64,000 nt of DNA from JAKACA01 sp050010115 (GTDB taxonomy: Bacteria; Actinomycetota; Acidimicrobiia; Acidimicrobiales; Bog-793): the NCBI GenBank assembly GCA_050010115.1, contig JBEKLQ010000006.1, forward strand, positions 1 to 64,000, in the 5' to 3' direction. The stretch's first letter is position 1, and the number at the start of each line of letters is the position of its first letter. Below the pieces are notes generated by a model. The model worked only from the letters and a program-made list of their open reading frames with translations. It was not told where the DNA came from and did no database searches. This document shows positions 26,191-35,709 of the stretch, in pieces. A program made the position numbers and the translations under genes.

Positions 26191-28312
26191 CGCCGCCGGC
26201 CTCCTCATCGCCGGCCCCCTCACCGCCGGCCCGCGTGGCTGGCTCCTCACCGGCGGCCCCCTCACCGCCGGCCTCACCGCCGGCCCGCGTGGCTGGCTCC
26301 TCACCGCCGGCCTCACCGCCGGCCCGCGTGGCTGGCTCCTCACCGCTGGCTTCACCGCTGGCCTCACCGCCGGCCCGCGCGGCTCGTCCCTCACCGCTGG
26401 CCTCACCGGTGGCCCGCCTGCCGGCCCGCGTGGCTCGTCCCTCACCGCCGGCCTCACCGCCGGCCCGCGTGGCTCGTCCCTCACCGCCGGCCTGCCTGGC
26501 GGCCCGCGCGGCTCGTCCCTCACCGCTGGCTTCACCGCTGGCCTCACCGCCGGCCCGCGTGGCTCGTCCGTCACCGCCGGCCTCACCGCCGGCCTGCCTG
26601 GCGGCCCGCGTGGCTCGCTTCCTGCGGGTCTGAGTGGGACCCGCCGGCGCACCCTGTTGCCCGTTGGCGCCGTGCCGGTAGAACTCGACGTGCTCGGGGG
26701 CGAGGGGAGTGTTGCCGAGGATGAGGTCGGCCGACTTCTCGGCGATCATCATCACGGGCGCGTAGATGTTGCCGTTCGTGACGTACCGCATGACCGAGGC
26801 GTCGACGACCCTCAACCCGGAGAGCCCGTGCACCTGCATCGACGACGGGTCCACGACCGAGGTCTCGTCGGTACCGAGGCGGCACGTGCACGACGGGTGG
26901 AGGGCGGTCTCGCCGTCACGGGCGACCCACTCCAGGATCTCGGCGTCCGTCGAGACCCGGGACCCCGGCGACAGCTCGCCGGCGTTGAAATCGTCCATGG
27001 CCGGCTGGTTCAAGATGTCGCGGGCGATCCGGATCGCCTCCACCCACTCGCGTCGGTCCTGGTCCGTCGAGATGTAGTTGAAGCGCAGTGCCGGGTGCAC
27101 CGTCGGGTCAGTCGAGCGGATCTTCACCGAGCCCCGCGAGTCGGAGTACATCGGCCCGATATGCACCTGGTACCCGTGCCCGGCAGCCGGCGCCGAGCCG
27201 TCGTAGCGGATGGCAATCGGGAGGAAGTGGAACATGAGGTTCGGGTACTTCACGTCCTCGTTGCTCCGCACGAAACCACCACCCTCGAAGTGGTTCGTCG
27301 CCCCGGGCCCCTTCCGGAACAGCAGCCAGTTGAGGCCGATCCACGGCCGGTTGCGCAACTTGACGGCCGGCGCCATCGACACGGGCTGCTTGCAGGCGTA
27401 CTGGATGTACACCTCGAGATGGTCCTGCAGGTTCTCGCCGACAGCGGGCACGTCGGCGACGACGTCGATGCCGAGCGCTTGCAATTCAGCGGCCGCCCCA
27501 ACGCCCGACAGCTGCAGCAGCTGTGGCGAGTTGATGGCGCCTCCACACACGATGACCTCGCCGGCGCGCACTTGAGTGAGCGGTCCTCGCCCCTGCCGGT
27601 ACTCGACGCCGACGGCCCGGGCGCCTTCGAACAGGATGCGAGTCACGAACGCTCGCGTCTCGACGTCCAGGTTCGGGCGGCGCATCACCGGGTGCAGATA
27701 AGCCCGGGCGGCGCTCAGCCTGCGGCCTCGGTTGATGTTGCGGTCGAACGCAGCGAAACCCTCCTGCCGGTACCCGTTCACATCCGACGTCAACGGATAT
27801 CCAGCTTGCTGCACGGCTTCGAAGAACGCCGAGAACAGCGGGTTCGTCGCCGGTCCGCGCTCGAGCACGAGCGGTCCGCTGTCCCCCCGGAACTCGTCGG
27901 CGCCCGCCAGGCATGTCTCCATTCGCTTGAAGTACGGCAGGCAGTGGGCGTAGTCCCATGCCTCCATCCCGGGATCGGCGGCCCACCGCTCGTAGTCGAG
28001 CGGGTTGCCCCGTTGGAAGATCATTCCGTTGATGCTGCTCGAGCCGCCGAGCACCTTGCCCCGGGCGTGGTAGATGCGGCGGCTGTTCATGTGGGGCTCG
28101 GGCTCGGACTCGTACTTCCAGTCGTAGAACCGGCTCCCGATCGGGAACGTCAAGGCCGCCGGCATGTGGATGAAGACGTCAAAGCGGTAGTCGGGCCGGC
28201 CGGCTTCGAGCACGAGCACGCGATTCGAGCCGTCGGCGGTCAGTCGGTTGGCGAGGGCGCTCCCCGCCGATCCCCCGCCGACGATGATGAAGTCGTAGTG
28301 TCCGGTCGCCAT
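26183..28312 (-). CDS. GMC oxidoreductase, choline dehydrogenase-like, with low-complexity C-terminal tail
   Basis: About 709 residues. The first 555 are a GMC flavoenzyme: FAD motif [20 protein letters not shown] signature 1 ([15 protein letters not shown]), signature 2 ([16 protein letters not shown]), and C-terminal catalytic region ([11 protein letters not shown] and [14 protein letters not shown]). This is the choline/alcohol dehydrogenase group. The ATG at 28312 follows GAGGAGG by 6 bases. Residues about 560-709 are an Ala/Gly/Glu/Arg tail (GGEAGGE, RATRAGG) encoded by a GC-rich minisatellite, absent from normal family members. It overlaps the aldehyde dehydrogenase gene, and together they suggest an alcohol-to-acid oxidation step. 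Confidence 0.85.
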   Translation of the reverse strand: MATGHYDFIIVGGGSAGSALANRLTADGSNRVLVLEAGRPDYRFDVFIHMPAALTFPIGSRFYDWKYESEPEPHMNSRRIYHARGKVLGGSSSINGMIFQRGNPLDYERWAADPGMEAWDYAHCLPYFKRMETCLAGADEFRGDSGPLVLERGPATNPLFSAFFEAVQQAGYPLTSDVNGYRQEGFAAFDRNINRGRRLSAARAYLHPVMRRPNLDVETRAFVTRILFEGARAVGVEYRQGRGPLTQVRAGEVIVCGGAINSPQLLQLSGVGAAAELQALGIDVVADVPAVGENLQDHLEVYIQYACKQPVSMAPAVKLRNRPWIGLNWLLFRKGPGATNHFEGGGFVRSNEDVKYPNLMFHFLPIAIRYDGSAPAAGHGYQVHIGPMYSDSRGSVKIRSTDPTVHPALRFNYISTDQDRREWVEAIRIARDILNQPAMDDFNAGELSPGSRVSTDAEILEWVARDGETALHPSCTCRLGTDETSVVDPSSMQVHGLSGLRVVDASVMRYVTNGNIYAPVMMIAEKSADLILGNTPLAPEHVEFYRHGANGQQGAPAGPTQTRRKRATRAARQAGGEAGGDGRATRAGGEASGEASGEGRAARAARQAGGEGRATRAGGEAGGEGRATRAGRRATGEASGEGRAARAGGEASGEASGEEPATRAGGEAGGEEPATRAGGEAGGEGAAGEEPATRAGGEGAGDEEAGGDA
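26206..26622 (-). repeat. GC-rich minisatellite encoding the GMC oxidoreductase tail
   Basis: Degenerate tandem units of about 18-39 nt built from GGCCTCACCGCC and GGCCCGCGTGGCT blocks. A 39-nt stretch recurs identically at 26341-26379 and 26521-26559. The frame of the oxidoreductase stays open through all copies, and the complementary strand is also open. Confidence 0.9.
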
Positions 28313-28393
28313 CGACGCCTCCTCGGGCATGACTAGGAACTGGCGGGATGGTACCGCTTCGTCTTCTCTCGGGCGCTGTGGCAATGTCGTGGA

Positions 28394-30085
28394 ATGCTCA
28401 CCACCCAGGAGATCGCTCGCCAGGCGTCGCTCAAGCCCATCGACGACATCGCCGCGTCGATGGGAGTCGGGGGCCACCTTCTCGAGCACTACGGCGACTA
28501 CGTCGCGAAGATCCGGCTTTCGGCCATCGACGAACTGGCTGATCGGCCAGCGGCCAAGTACGTGCTCGTCACCGCTATCACCCCGACCCCGCTCGGAGAG
28601 GGCAAGACGACGACCACGATCGGCCTCGGGCAGGCGATGCCCCTGATCGGCAAACGTGGCGTCATCGCTATCCGGCAGGCGTCCATGGGGCCGACGTTCG
28701 GCATCAAAGGCGGTGCCGCCGGCGGTGGTTACAGCCAGGCAGTTCCGGCCAACGCCCTCAACCTGCACCTGACCGGCGACATGCACGCCGTCACGGCAGC
28801 GCACAACCTCTGTTCGGCGATGCTCGACAGCCACCTCTTCCGAGGGAACGAGCTCGGTCTCGACCTCAACGACATCACCTGGCGCCGGGTACTCGACGTG
28901 AACGACCGGGCTCTACGCAACATCGTGATCGGGCTCGGCTCGCGGGAGGACGGCGTTACGAGGCAGACGGGCGTCGACATCACGGCCGCCTCGGAGGTGA
29001 TGGCCATCCTGGCGCTGTCGACGTCGCTCAGCGACATGCGGGCGAGGCTCGGGCGGATCGTCGTCGGCTACACAAAGGGCGGCGAGCCCGTCACCGCCGA
29101 GCAGCTGAGAGCGGCCGGGGCCATGGCGGTCATCATGCGCGAGGCGATCAAGCCGAACCTGCTGCAGACCCTCGAGAACACGCCGGTGCTCGTGCATTCC
29201 GGGCCCTTCGGCAACATCGCCCACGGCAACTCGTCCATCATCGCCGATCTGATCGGCCGTAAGTGCGCGGACTACTTGATCACGGAGGCGGGTTTCGGGG
29301 CGGACATGGGAGCGGAGCGCTTCTTCAACCTCAAGTGCAGGGTGTCGGGCCTCGTACCGGACGCGGTCGTCATCGTGACGACGGTCCGGGCTCTGAAGAC
29401 CCACTCCGGCAAGTACCGGATCGTCGCCGGCCGGCCGCTGCCGCCGGCACTGCTGGAGGAGAACCCCGACGACGTGCATGCCGGCGGGGCGAACCTGCGC
29501 AAGCACGTGGAGAACGTGCTCGCACGGGGCGTGACCCCGGTCGTCGCCGTCAACGCGTTCGCCGAGGACCAGCCCTCCGAGTACCGAGTGATCGAGGAGA
29601 TCGCCGCGTCGCTCGGCGTGCGCAGCGTCGTCACGACGAACTTCGCCGATGGTGGCCGGGGAGCCGTGGCGCTCGCCGAAGCGGTCGTCGAGGCTGCCGA
29701 CAAGCCGAGCTCGTTCACGATGCTGTACCCGGACGAGGCGTCGCTACGCGAGAAGATCGAGACCGTCGCCACGAAGGTCTACGGCGCCGACGGCGTTGAC
29801 TACTCGCCCGCCGCATCGCGGCAGCTCGACAACTACGAGAGCAACGGTTTCGGTCACCTGCCGGTGTGCATCGCCAAGACGCACTTGTCGCTCTCGTCCG
29901 ACCCGACCTTGAAAGGCGCGCCGACCGGGTGGCGTTTGCCGGTGAGAGAGGTGCGGGCGTCGGTTGGGGCGGGTTTTGTGTACCCGATCTGCGGCGATAT
30001 GCGCACGATGCCCGGACTCGGCTCGGACCCGGCCGCGTTCCACATCGATCTCGATGACGACGGCGAGATCATCGGGCTGTCGTGA
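28394..30085 (+). CDS. fhs: Formate--tetrahydrofolate ligase
   Basis: A 563-residue enzyme that makes 10-formyl-THF from formate, THF and ATP; the length is normal (about 555-560). The nucleotide-binding loop [10 protein letters not shown] lies at residues 65-74. Other marks are [20 protein letters not shown] and [20 protein letters not shown]. It is followed by an overlapping methenyl-THF cyclohydrolase-type gene, giving a two-step folate module. In this window it could also run with the demethylation enzymes, recycling C1 units to formate. The upstream GMC gene is divergent, with about 80 bases between. Confidence 0.97.
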   Translation: MLTTQEIARQASLKPIDDIAASMGVGGHLLEHYGDYVAKIRLSAIDELADRPAAKYVLVTAITPTPLGEGKTTTTIGLGQAMPLIGKRGVIAIRQASMGPTFGIKGGAAGGGYSQAVPANALNLHLTGDMHAVTAAHNLCSAMLDSHLFRGNELGLDLNDITWRRVLDVNDRALRNIVIGLGSREDGVTRQTGVDITAASEVMAILALSTSLSDMRARLGRIVVGYTKGGEPVTAEQLRAAGAMAVIMREAIKPNLLQTLENTPVLVHSGPFGNIAHGNSSIIADLIGRKCADYLITEAGFGADMGAERFFNLKCRVSGLVPDAVVIVTTVRALKTHSGKYRIVAGRPLPPALLEENPDDVHAGGANLRKHVENVLARGVTPVVAVNAFAEDQPSEYRVIEEIAASLGVRSVVTTNFADGGRGAVALAEAVVEAADKPSSFTMLYPDEASLREKIETVATKVYGADGVDYSPAASRQLDNYESNGFGHLPVCIAKTHLSLSSDPTLKGAPTGWRLPVREVRASVGAGFVYPICGDMRTMPGLGSDPAAFHIDLDDDGEIIGLS

Positions 30086-30666
30086 GCGACGCAGCGCAGC
30101 CGCTGGCACCTGACGCGGCGGCGGGATCGTTGCCCGACCAGAGCATCGGTTCGCTGCTCGAGGCCCTTTCGGCCCGCTCGCCGGCCCCGGGCGGTGGATC
30201 GGCGGCCGCCCTCGCCTTGGCGCTGGCGGCCGGACTGTGCGGGATGGCGGCGCGCTACTCCGAGGCGAAGCTGGACTCGGCCCCGGCCATCGCGGCTGCG
30301 GCCGACCGGGTGCGCCACCGGGCGGTGGAGCTCGCCGAGGAGGATGCCCGGGCGTACGGCGCCGTCCTGGCGGCGCGCCGGCTGCCTCCCGAGACCGAAG
30401 CTTCCGTCCGGGACGAAGCGATCGCCACGGCGATGGCATACGCCGTGGCAGTGCCGAGCGAGGTCGCCGAGCTCGGCGCCGAGCTCGCCAAGCTCGCCGA
30501 CGACGTGGCCTCACGCGGCAACGCCAATCTGCTCGGTGACGCGCTGAGCGCCCTGCTGCTGGCGGAGGCCGCTGCGGCGGCCGCTCGCACGATCGTCGAG
30601 ATCAATGTCGTGGAAGCCGAGCGGGAGCCCGGGGCCCCGTCGGGAGCGGCGGTGCCTGCCCCGTAG
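30082..30666 (+). CDS. Cyclodeaminase/cyclohydrolase family protein (FchA-like)
   Basis: A 194-residue protein of the FTCD_C/FchA family. The hallmark is the N-terminal SPAPGGGSAAALALALAAGL glycine-rich helix with VAxRGNANLLGDA-type segment near the C-terminus (SRGNANLLGDALSALLL). It acts as methenyl-THF cyclohydrolase or formimino-THF cyclodeaminase. Coupling by GTGA overlap with formate-THF ligase favours the cyclohydrolase role. All-helical dimers are usual for the family. Confidence 0.88.
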   Translation: MSDAAQPLAPDAAAGSLPDQSIGSLLEALSARSPAPGGGSAAALALALAAGLCGMAARYSEAKLDSAPAIAAAADRVRHRAVELAEEDARAYGAVLAARRLPPETEASVRDEAIATAMAYAVAVPSEVAELGAELAKLADDVASRGNANLLGDALSALLLAEAAAAAARTIVEINVVEAEREPGAPSGAAVPAP

Positions 30667-30669
30667 GAT
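30664..30669 (+). promoter_or_regulatory. Candidate -10 box for a leaderless glgP transcript
   Basis: TAGGAT overlaps the end of the cyclodeaminase gene and lies 7 bases before ATG 30677, the same spacing seen for several other genes here. Its first three bases are the stop codon TAG of the preceding gene. Confidence 0.45.
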
Positions 30670-30676
30670 GCCGCGA

Positions 30677-32548
30677 ATGGCTGACCCACCGGCGGACCCG
30701 GACTCGAACGCGGCCCGACGGGTCGCGTACTTCACGATGGAAGTGGCGATCGACGAGGCGCTGCCGACCTATAGCGGCGGTCTCGGGGTCCTGGCGGGTG
30801 ACTACCTGCGGTCGGCGGCCGACCTGGGGTTACCGGTCGTGGCCGTGACGTTGCTGTACAGCGAAGGCTACTTCCGCCAGGTGATCGACGATGGTCGCCA
30901 GGTCGAGGAAGCGGTGTCCTTCGACCCCGAGCCGCTGCTCGAGCGCCTCGATGCCCGGGTGAAGCTGGACATCGGAGGGCACCAGGTCGTCGTGGGTGCG
31001 TGGAAGCTCGACGTGCGGGGCGCCGGGGGTGGCGTCGTGCCGATCCTGTACCTCGACACCGACCTGCCGGAGAACGATCCCGCCGATCGGACCATCACCG
31101 ACCAGCTGTACGGCGGCGACAACGAGCATCGGCTGCGGCAGGAGACGGTGCTCGGGATCGGGGGAGTCGCCATGCTGCGCAAGCTGGGCTGCGACCCAGC
31201 CACGTACCACATGAACGAAGGCCACTCCTCGTTGCTCACGCTCCGGCTGCTGGAGGAGCAGATGGGGGCGGCGGACGGCAAGCCCGGCGAACAGCACCTG
31301 GCGGCGGTGCGGGAGCGTTGCGTGTTCACGACGCACACGCCGGTGCCGGCAGGGCACGATCGCTTCGGGGCGGCTTTGGTGGCCGAGGTGCTCGGACCTG
31401 ACCGGGCCGGCCTCCTGGACAGTCTCGGCCTGCTCGGATCGGGGGTTCTCAACATGACCGAGCTCGGCGTGTCCCTGTCGCGGTACGTGAACGGCGTCTC
31501 TCGCCGCCACCGCGACGTCGCCCAGGCGATGCTGCCCGGGGCCGACGTCCGGTCGGTGACGAACGGGGTGCACGTGGCGACCTGGGCTGCACCCAGCATC
31601 TCGGAGCTGTTCGACCAGCACCTGCGCGGCTGGCGGCGCGACAACGCCTTGCTCCGCTACGCGTCCGGCATCCCGCTGCCGGAGATCGCCGCTGCCCACG
31701 CCGCCTCCAAGCGGGCATTGCTCGCCGAGGTGGCCGTGCGCAACGGCGCCAAGCTCGACCCAGCTGCCCTCACACTCGGCCTCGCTCGGCGCGTCACCCC
31801 CTACAAGCGAGCGACGTTGCTGTTCTCGGACCTGGACCGGCTCGCCGCCATCGCCGCCGAGCACGGCCCGCTGCAGATCCTCGCCAGCGGCAAGGCACAC
31901 CCCCGCGACCAGGAGGGCAAGGACCTGATCGCCTCGCTCGTCGCACTGGAGCAGCAGATGACCGGGGCGGTGCGGGTGGTGTTTCTCGCGAACTACGACG
32001 TCGCCCTCGCTGCGCTGCTGTGCGCCGGCGCGGACGTGTGGCTGAACGTTCCAGAGGCGCCGCTCGAGGCGTCGGGAACGAGCGGGATGAAAGCGGCACT
32101 GAACGGCGTCCCGAGCCTGAGCATCCTCGACGGGTGGTGGATCGAGGGCTGGGTCGAAGGCGTCACCGGTTGGGCCGTGGGCGATGGCGGTGCGGATGGC
32201 GTGGCTGCGGGTGCCGCGGGTGCGGGTGGCGCGGGTGCCGGTGCCGCGCCGAACGCCGTCCCCGCCCTCCCCGCCGTCCCCGCCGTCCCCGCCGCCCCCG
32301 CCGCCCCCGCCGTCCACGCCGTCCCCGCCCCCGCCCCCGCCCCCGCCCCTGCCCACGCCGAGCCCCGCCAGCGCGACGCCGAGGCGTTGTACTCGAAGCT
32401 CGGCGCGGTGGTGGCGCCGGCGTTCTTTGGTGATCCGGAGGGTTTCTTGGCGGTCCGGCGCAACGCCATCGCGCTGAACGGGTCGTTCTTCAACACTGAG
32501 CGGATGGCGCGTGAGTACGCCCGGGAGGCGTACGGGCTACCGGCCTGA
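30677..32548 (+). CDS. glgP: Alpha-glucan phosphorylase with low-complexity insertion
   Basis: About 623 residues of the short glycogen-phosphorylase-like family (GT35). Visible marks are AYFTMEVAIDEALPTYSGGLG at the N-terminus (in two halves), YHMNEGHSSLLTLRLLE, TTHTPVPAGHDRF, and the pyridoxal-phosphate region EASGTSGMKAALNGVPSLS. It phosphorolyses alpha-glucans to glucose-1-phosphate. ATG at 30668 and 30677 are both possible; 30677 fits the -10 box. An Ala/Pro/Gly-rich stretch at about residues 504-565, encoded by GC-rich repeats, interrupts the C-terminal region just after GWAVGDGG. Confidence 0.9.
   Translation: MADPPADPDSNAARRVAYFTMEVAIDEALPTYSGGLGVLAGDYLRSAADLGLPVVAVTLLYSEGYFRQVIDDGRQVEEAVSFDPEPLLERLDARVKLDIGGHQVVVGAWKLDVRGAGGGVVPILYLDTDLPENDPADRTITDQLYGGDNEHRLRQETVLGIGGVAMLRKLGCDPATYHMNEGHSSLLTLRLLEEQMGAADGKPGEQHLAAVRERCVFTTHTPVPAGHDRFGAALVAEVLGPDRAGLLDSLGLLGSGVLNMTELGVSLSRYVNGVSRRHRDVAQAMLPGADVRSVTNGVHVATWAAPSISELFDQHLRGWRRDNALLRYASGIPLPEIAAAHAASKRALLAEVAVRNGAKLDPAALTLGLARRVTPYKRATLLFSDLDRLAAIAAEHGPLQILASGKAHPRDQEGKDLIASLVALEQQMTGAVRVVFLANYDVALAALLCAGADVWLNVPEAPLEASGTSGMKAALNGVPSLSILDGWWIEGWVEGVTGWAVGDGGADGVAAGAAGAGGAGAGAAPNAVPALPAVPAVPAAPAAPAVHAVPAPAPAPAPAHAEPRQRDAEALYSKLGAVVAPAFFGDPEGFLAVRRNAIALNGSFFNTERMAREYAREAYGLPA
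32190..32370 (+). repeat. GC-rich simple repeats inside glgP
   Basis: Short units (GTCCCCGCC, GCCCCC, GCGGGTGCC variants) repeat in frame and encode alternating Ala/Gly then Ala/Pro/Val runs. The conserved phosphorylase sequence resumes at AEALYSKLGAVV. Confidence 0.85.
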
Positions 32549-32586
32549 AGGGCGGCTCCGCCGGCCGGGGGCACCAGGTTCCGCTG

Positions 32587-34098
32587 CTATCCGGCGGCGG
32601 GGTTGTTGACAATGCTCGAGAACAGGATCGTGCCGGTCTTGGTGTCCCGGATGAGGAACAAGTAGGGGTGATTGAACGAGATCGTCGCCGCCACCCTGTG
32701 CGCTGCGACTGGCGTGACCACCGAGGCGGTGGCGGCCGCAGCGTCGGTTCCCCATCGATTCACGTCGAGTGTGACGGCCTGTTGGACCAGTGCGAGCGCT
32801 TGATTGGTCGTTCCGACAGGCCCGAGCATCGGCGAGAAGTCGGCATTCGAGAACACCGGGCCCATGCCGAGCGCCGCCAGCGGCGCGTTCAAAAGCGGCC
32901 GCGATGAGAGCGTCAGATTCGGCATCGAGAAGTTGACGAACTCGGACTTGAGCCCGGAGACGATGCTCGACAAGCGACTGGGTGTGAGCGACGTCAGCAA
33001 CGACGCCACCGTTCCCGCCGTCGGCTCCACCAGCAGGGCGGCGTAGCGCCCGTTCGTGTAGGGGAGTTGGACCGCCGCATAGTCCGATGCCACACCGGCC
33101 TCGAACGTGCCTTGCGGGTCGAGGATCATGGGAACCGAGACGGCCCGCCCCGTGGACGGGTAGAAGGCCTCGTTCGCCACGGTCGCTTGGAGGAACAGAC
33201 CTTTCGTCCAGGCTGCGTGGAAGTGAAGCGCGTTAGCCAGCACGATCTCGGTGATTTTCGGGATCTCACCGGCAGTGAACAGCTGCTTGATCCGGCCGGC
33301 CGTCTGCTGGTCGACCCAGGCGTTGATGGCCTGGGTGGCTTCTGCAGACTCGAAGTCGGCCTGGTAGCTGTCGTCCCCGAAGCTCGAGGCGCACGCCTTC
33401 AGGAAGGCTGCCTCGACAGCGACGTGCTGGGCTATCCAGAGCGAGTTCGCCAGGTGCAGCTCACCGGGAGACTGACCGCTGGTGAGGCTCTGCACGAGAT
33501 CACCCCACCCGATCGCCTGAGCGCTATTCGACAGACCGGCCGACTGCAGAGCCGTCGCGATCTGCTGCGCCGTGGCTCCGGCGGAGCCGAGCTCCAGCAT
33601 GGCGAGGTCGACGTCTGCGCTGAGCGGTGAGAGCAGGACGTTGCCGTCACCGGCGCTCACCGCCTCCTCACGCGTGAGCGCCAGAGCGAATGTCTGCTCT
33701 GCCGCCGCCACCGCCGAGCTGTCAGCGGCGCTGTGTGACCGGGCGGTGCCGTTCAACGACGCCACCAGGTGGATCGAGCCGTCGGGGCCGGCGAGTTTCG
33801 AGATCCCGGCGGAGCCAGGTCCCCGGGCGATGGGAGCATGGCCCGAGCCAGGTACCAGGAGTAGCGCAACGACGAGGACCACGGCCAGCGTGACGCACGT
33901 GCCGCCGGAGATCATGGCGAACAGCCGACGCCGCTGCCGTGCGGAGCGTGCTCTCAGCTCGTCGGCGCTCGCCCACCGACCGCCACCGCCGCCATCGCCG
34001 CCATCAGAGCCGCCGCCATCGCCGCCATCGCCCCCAACCGGCGCCGACCGGAGCGGCAGCAGCCGCTCCTCGAGCCAGTCATTCGAGCCCTCACCCAT
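32587..34098 (-). CDS. Membrane-anchored serpin coupled to an ECF sigma factor
   Basis: A 503-residue protein with three parts. Residues 1-58 are a cytoplasmic stretch with a Gly/Asp linker and a basic segment (RSARQRRR). A single membrane helix follows at about 60-82, then an outside serpin domain. Serpin marks include NVLLSPLSADVDLAML, LANALHFHAAWTKGLF and the hinge GTDAAAATASVV (about 450-461), whose small residues match inhibitory serpins, followed by FNHPYLFLIRD. The reactive-site P1 residue cannot be fixed because the loop is about 3 residues longer than in antitrypsin. The start overlaps the sigma factor stop by 8 bases, the position of an anti-sigma factor, though no zinc anti-sigma motif is present. 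Confidence 0.88.
   Translation of the reverse strand: MGEGSNDWLEERLLPLRSAPVGGDGGDGGGSDGGDGGGGGRWASADELRARSARQRRRLFAMISGGTCVTLAVVLVVALLLVPGSGHAPIARGPGSAGISKLAGPDGSIHLVASLNGTARSHSAADSSAVAAAEQTFALALTREEAVSAGDGNVLLSPLSADVDLAMLELGSAGATAQQIATALQSAGLSNSAQAIGWGDLVQSLTSGQSPGELHLANSLWIAQHVAVEAAFLKACASSFGDDSYQADFESAEATQAINAWVDQQTAGRIKQLFTAGEIPKITEIVLANALHFHAAWTKGLFLQATVANEAFYPSTGRAVSVPMILDPQGTFEAGVASDYAAVQLPYTNGRYAALLVEPTAGTVASLLTSLTPSRLSSIVSGLKSEFVNFSMPNLTLSSRPLLNAPLAALGMGPVFSNADFSPMLGPVGTTNQALALVQQAVTLDVNRWGTDAAAATASVVTPVAAHRVAATISFNHPYLFLIRDTKTGTILFSSIVNNPAAG
33975..34041 (-). repeat. Gly/Asp-encoding simple repeat in the serpin anchor
   Basis: GCCGCCATC-type units repeat on the plus strand and encode a GGDGGDGGGSDGGDGG-like linker between the N-terminal cytoplasmic stretch and the membrane segment. 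Confidence 0.75.
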
Positions 34099-34591
34099 GT
34101 TGGGTCATCTCCTCCGGGTCGCGCACGGCGAGGCGGTCGGCGAGCCGTGCTCTGCCGCGGGACAGCCACGACTTGACCGTGCCGGACGGGACCTTCAGGT
34201 CCGTGGCGATCTCGTCGATGGTCTGGCCTGCGAGGTAGTGCAGCACGATGACCTCTCGCTCGTGGGTGGACAGGGTGAGAAGCGCTGTGACCAGATCCCG
34301 GCGGGACGACGGGTCCGGATCGACGCTGCCGGCATCGGGAGGCGAGCTGCGGAGCAGGGTCCGCCTGACCCTGCGCCACTGCGACTTCGCCAGGTTGAAT
34401 GCCACCCGGCGGACGAACGCCTCCGGATCGTCGTAGCTACTGATCCGATCCCATCTCGCCCAAGTCCGGACGAACGCTTCCTGGACGAGATCGAAGGCGC
34501 CTTGCTCGTCCCCGGTAAGTGCGTAGAGCTGACCAGCTAGCCGATCACGGCTGGCCTGGTACAGCAGTTCGAACTCCTCGGCTGTGGCCAT
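34091..34591 (-). CDS. ECF RNA polymerase sigma factor (SigE-family)
   Basis: A 166-residue ECF sigma factor. Region 2 shows LVQEAFVRTWARWDRI and DPEAFVRRVAFNLAKSQWRR; region 4 shows REVIVLHYLAGQTIDEIATD and PSGTVKSWLSRGRARLADRL. It lacks extra C-terminal domains. The product would direct RNA polymerase to a regulon probably including its own promoter. Translation is coupled to the membrane-anchored serpin gene by an 8-base overlap, which places the serpin as its likely regulatory partner. Confidence 0.95.
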   Translation of the reverse strand: MATAEEFELLYQASRDRLAGQLYALTGDEQGAFDLVQEAFVRTWARWDRISSYDDPEAFVRRVAFNLAKSQWRRVRRTLLRSSPPDAGSVDPDPSSRRDLVTALLTLSTHEREVIVLHYLAGQTIDEIATDLKVPSGTVKSWLSRGRARLADRLAVRDPEEMTQHG

Positions 34592-34687
34592 GGAGACCTC
34601 TCAACTCGTCTATAAACCAACACCCCCGGAAGGGAGGAAAGGTTGCAGGCGATCTCCACTGTGGCGCGTCGGCGGCGCCGGCGCAGC

Positions 34688-35620
34688 TCAGCAAGCGACG
34701 GTTGCCTCCAACGGTTCGTCTGTCCTCGTCACGCCGGCGAGGGCGCGCCAGCCAACAGGGACCCGACCGGGCCGTACCGCCCCGTGATCCATCAGCACTT
34801 GCAGGATTGGCCGGGTGGCCTGGAAGCGAAACTGCCTCCGCTCCGCCGTCCGGTTCACCCTCCGCCAGGTAGCGAACCCAGGGAGGCCGACGGTCTCGTA
34901 GACGCCGGCGTGGACCATGGAGTCGAACATGAACCGGATGAGCCGGGGGGCGACATGGCGCACGAGCGCCCGGTCGAGCGCACTCGCCCGCTCCCACACC
35001 TCGGGGAAGACCGCCCGGGCGAACGAGAGGTGGCGGGCCTCCTCCATACGGTGGTAGCGGTTGACGTCGCGGATGAACGGATCCGTGTCGGGGTGCTCGG
35101 AGGCCAGCTTCTGAAAGAGGTCGGGGATCTCCTCGCCGGCGAGCACGAGCACATAGAACAGGCCCGGGTTGCCGATCGTCGCCTCGATCGCCGCCCGGTA
35201 GCCGAGCCTCATCACCTTGAACGGGACCGGTTGCCTTGCCTTCGGCTGCAGCTGGATGAGCAGACGCTGGAACAGCCGCTGGTGCCGGGTCTCTTCACCG
35301 ACCTCGTGGAGGATGAAGGTCAGCCGGGGATCGGTCAAGTCCCTGGCCGTCGCCACGTGCGCCGAGAAACCCGCCTCCAGCACCGCCTCGAACCGGATAC
35401 CCGCCGCCGTGACCGAGGCGATCTCCTCGCGCGAGAGCGTCGCTCGCTGTGCCGACGTGAGGTCGAGGTCAAGGCCGGCGATCGTGAGCAGCTCGTCGGG
35501 CAGCAGCTGGCCGTCTCCGACTGCTCCGGTCACCTCGACGTCCGGTTCCACGACGCGCTTGCCTGCGGCGGCGCTGAGGCGGTTGACTCGCTGCTCGATG
35601 GAGATGGTCGGAGCGGGCAT
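34688..35620 (-). CDS. AurF-like diiron oxygenase
   Basis: A 310-residue helical-bundle protein of the p-aminobenzoate N-oxygenase (AurF) family. Metal-ligand patterns are HEVGEETRHQRL (about 105-116), LAGEEIPD (about 161-168) and YHRMEEARHLSFAR (about 189-202), giving the expected Glu/His ligand set. Members oxidise amines or other small substrates; the substrate here is unknown. AGGAGG lies about 9 bases before the ATG. It is divergent from a TetR gene, with an operator-like GTAAC/GTTAC array between them, so that regulator probably controls it. Confidence 0.85.
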   Translation of the reverse strand: MPAPTISIEQRVNRLSAAAGKRVVEPDVEVTGAVGDGQLLPDELLTIAGLDLDLTSAQRATLSREEIASVTAAGIRFEAVLEAGFSAHVATARDLTDPRLTFILHEVGEETRHQRLFQRLLIQLQPKARQPVPFKVMRLGYRAAIEATIGNPGLFYVLVLAGEEIPDLFQKLASEHPDTDPFIRDVNRYHRMEEARHLSFARAVFPEVWERASALDRALVRHVAPRLIRFMFDSMVHAGVYETVGLPGFATWRRVNRTAERRQFRFQATRPILQVLMDHGAVRPGRVPVGWRALAGVTRTDEPLEATVAC

Positions 35621-35667
35621 TCGCGGGTGCCTCCTGCTTGGTCGTTTTGTCTCGGTCCCGAGGAAAT

Positions 35668-35698
35668 GTTACCAGCCAGTAACGTTACCATGAGTTAC
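35668..35698. promoter_or_regulatory. Operator-like GTTAC/GTAAC array between diiron oxygenase and tetR
   Basis: GTTAC (35668), GTAAC (35679), GTTAC (35684) and GTTAC (35694) include the perfect palindrome GTAACGTTAC at 35679-35688. It lies 12-40 bases before the tetR start and upstream of the divergent diiron gene. TetR-type dimers bind such sites, so control of both genes is likely. Confidence 0.6.
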
Positions 35699-35709
35699 AG
35701 TTGAGTGCA

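Noticed and set aside
26206..26640. Plus-strand Pro/Ala/Arg-rich gene opposite the GMC oxidoreductase tail
   Set aside because: It is the complement of the minisatellite, has no ribosome binding site and no non-repetitive domain.
34040..34098. Zinc anti-sigma (ZAS) domain in the serpin N-terminus
   Set aside because: No HxxxCxxC motif exists in residues 1-58; only the gene order suggests an anti-sigma role.
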